From: Muribaculum sp.
GTDB taxonomy: Bacteria; Bacillota; Clostridia; Lachnospirales; Lachnospiraceae
Direction of reading: 5' to 3'
Length of the DNA stretch: 43,731 nt
NCBI GenBank assembly: GCA_023663735.1
Contig: JAMPGV010000020.1
Coordinates: 1-43,731 of the forward strand
Below, piece after piece: positions 43,680 to 43,731 of this stretch. The notes under the pieces were generated by a model, which was given only the letters and a program-made list of their open reading frames with translations, made no database searches and was not told the origin of the DNA. How positions within the stretch are numbered: the stretch's first letter is position 1; the number at the start of each line of letters is the position of its first letter. The translations under genes were made by a program, and so were the position numbers.

Positions 43680-43731
43680 CTAGGGTAAAGTTTTTGTAGG
43701 AAAATGAAATAGATAAGAGAAGAAAGCACCT

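Noticed and set aside
43661-43700. Possible further copy of the palindromic element (CGCTAGGGT string)
   Set aside because: Only about ten bases match the inner part of copy A or C; neither the TAGGCG ends nor a partner arm is present.

Overview
The window looks like chromosomal DNA of a Gram-positive Clostridia, most likely a member of the Lachnospiraceae. The support is a Spo0A-type DNA-binding domain with near-canonical sequence, a CIRCE-controlled groESL operon, strong AGGAGG ribosome binding sites, an RqcH/NFACT protein and a DUF4317 protein. Most of the window is moderately GC-rich. The stretch from about 37.4 to 43.3 kb is clearly AT-rich and reads as an acquired island. No rRNA, tRNA, CRISPR array or transposase gene was recognised.

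Layout. 0.1-4.2 kb (minus): molybdenum cofactor genes moeA, a mobA-mobB fusion, a molybdopterin-binding-domain protein and moaC. 4.2-5.8 kb (minus): a GH43 glycoside hydrolase. 6.1-9.2 kb (plus): ECF sigma factor, membrane protein, ABC ATPase and ABC permease in one overlapping operon. 9.2-12 kb (minus): an Ogt-type methyltransferase, a small lipoprotein and a GtrII-like membrane protein. 12-14.1 kb (minus): groES-groEL under CIRCE. 14.4-17.5 kb (minus): a DUF1905/C39-like protein, an AraC regulator and an anion permease. 18.1-19.9 kb (plus): rqcH. 19.9-23.7 kb (minus): a SpoVB/MurJ-like flippase, glgA and a stand-alone Spo0A effector-domain protein. 24.3-26.4 kb: DUF4317 (plus), then a small membrane protein and DUF2752 (minus). 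26.4-37.4 kb (minus): one chemosensory operon running HPt, response regulator-HD-GYP, histidine kinase, response regulator with degenerate HD-GYP, cheR, cheB, cheY-like, cheA, cheW and mcp, with a good promoter upstream of the HPt gene and a strong terminator after mcp.

The most unusual part is the AT-rich island at 37.5-43.3 kb (minus). Its main transcription unit encodes a DUF4062 protein fused by a coiled coil to a degenerate Nudix domain, then (overlapping ATGA) a radical SAM protein that keeps viperin-like nucleotide-binding positions, then a GreA/GreB-like factor, then a P-loop ATPase. A second unit encodes two unrecognised proteins. A working hypothesis is an antiviral system in which the radical SAM enzyme makes a chain-terminating nucleotide, the DUF4062-Nudix protein senses or processes nucleotides, and the Gre-like factor protects host RNA polymerase. 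This is inference from sequence. A 12-bp direct repeat flanks the island.

A second notable discovery is a family of palindromic intergenic elements with ends like TAGGCGTTTGCGAAACG. Three long copies (17580-17870, 24024-24230, 25435-25651) fold over their whole length, carry compensatory stem changes, and are flanked by 10-12 bp direct repeats that look like target-site duplications. Three short copies (60-118, 6002-6052, 10258-10277) keep only the outer stem.
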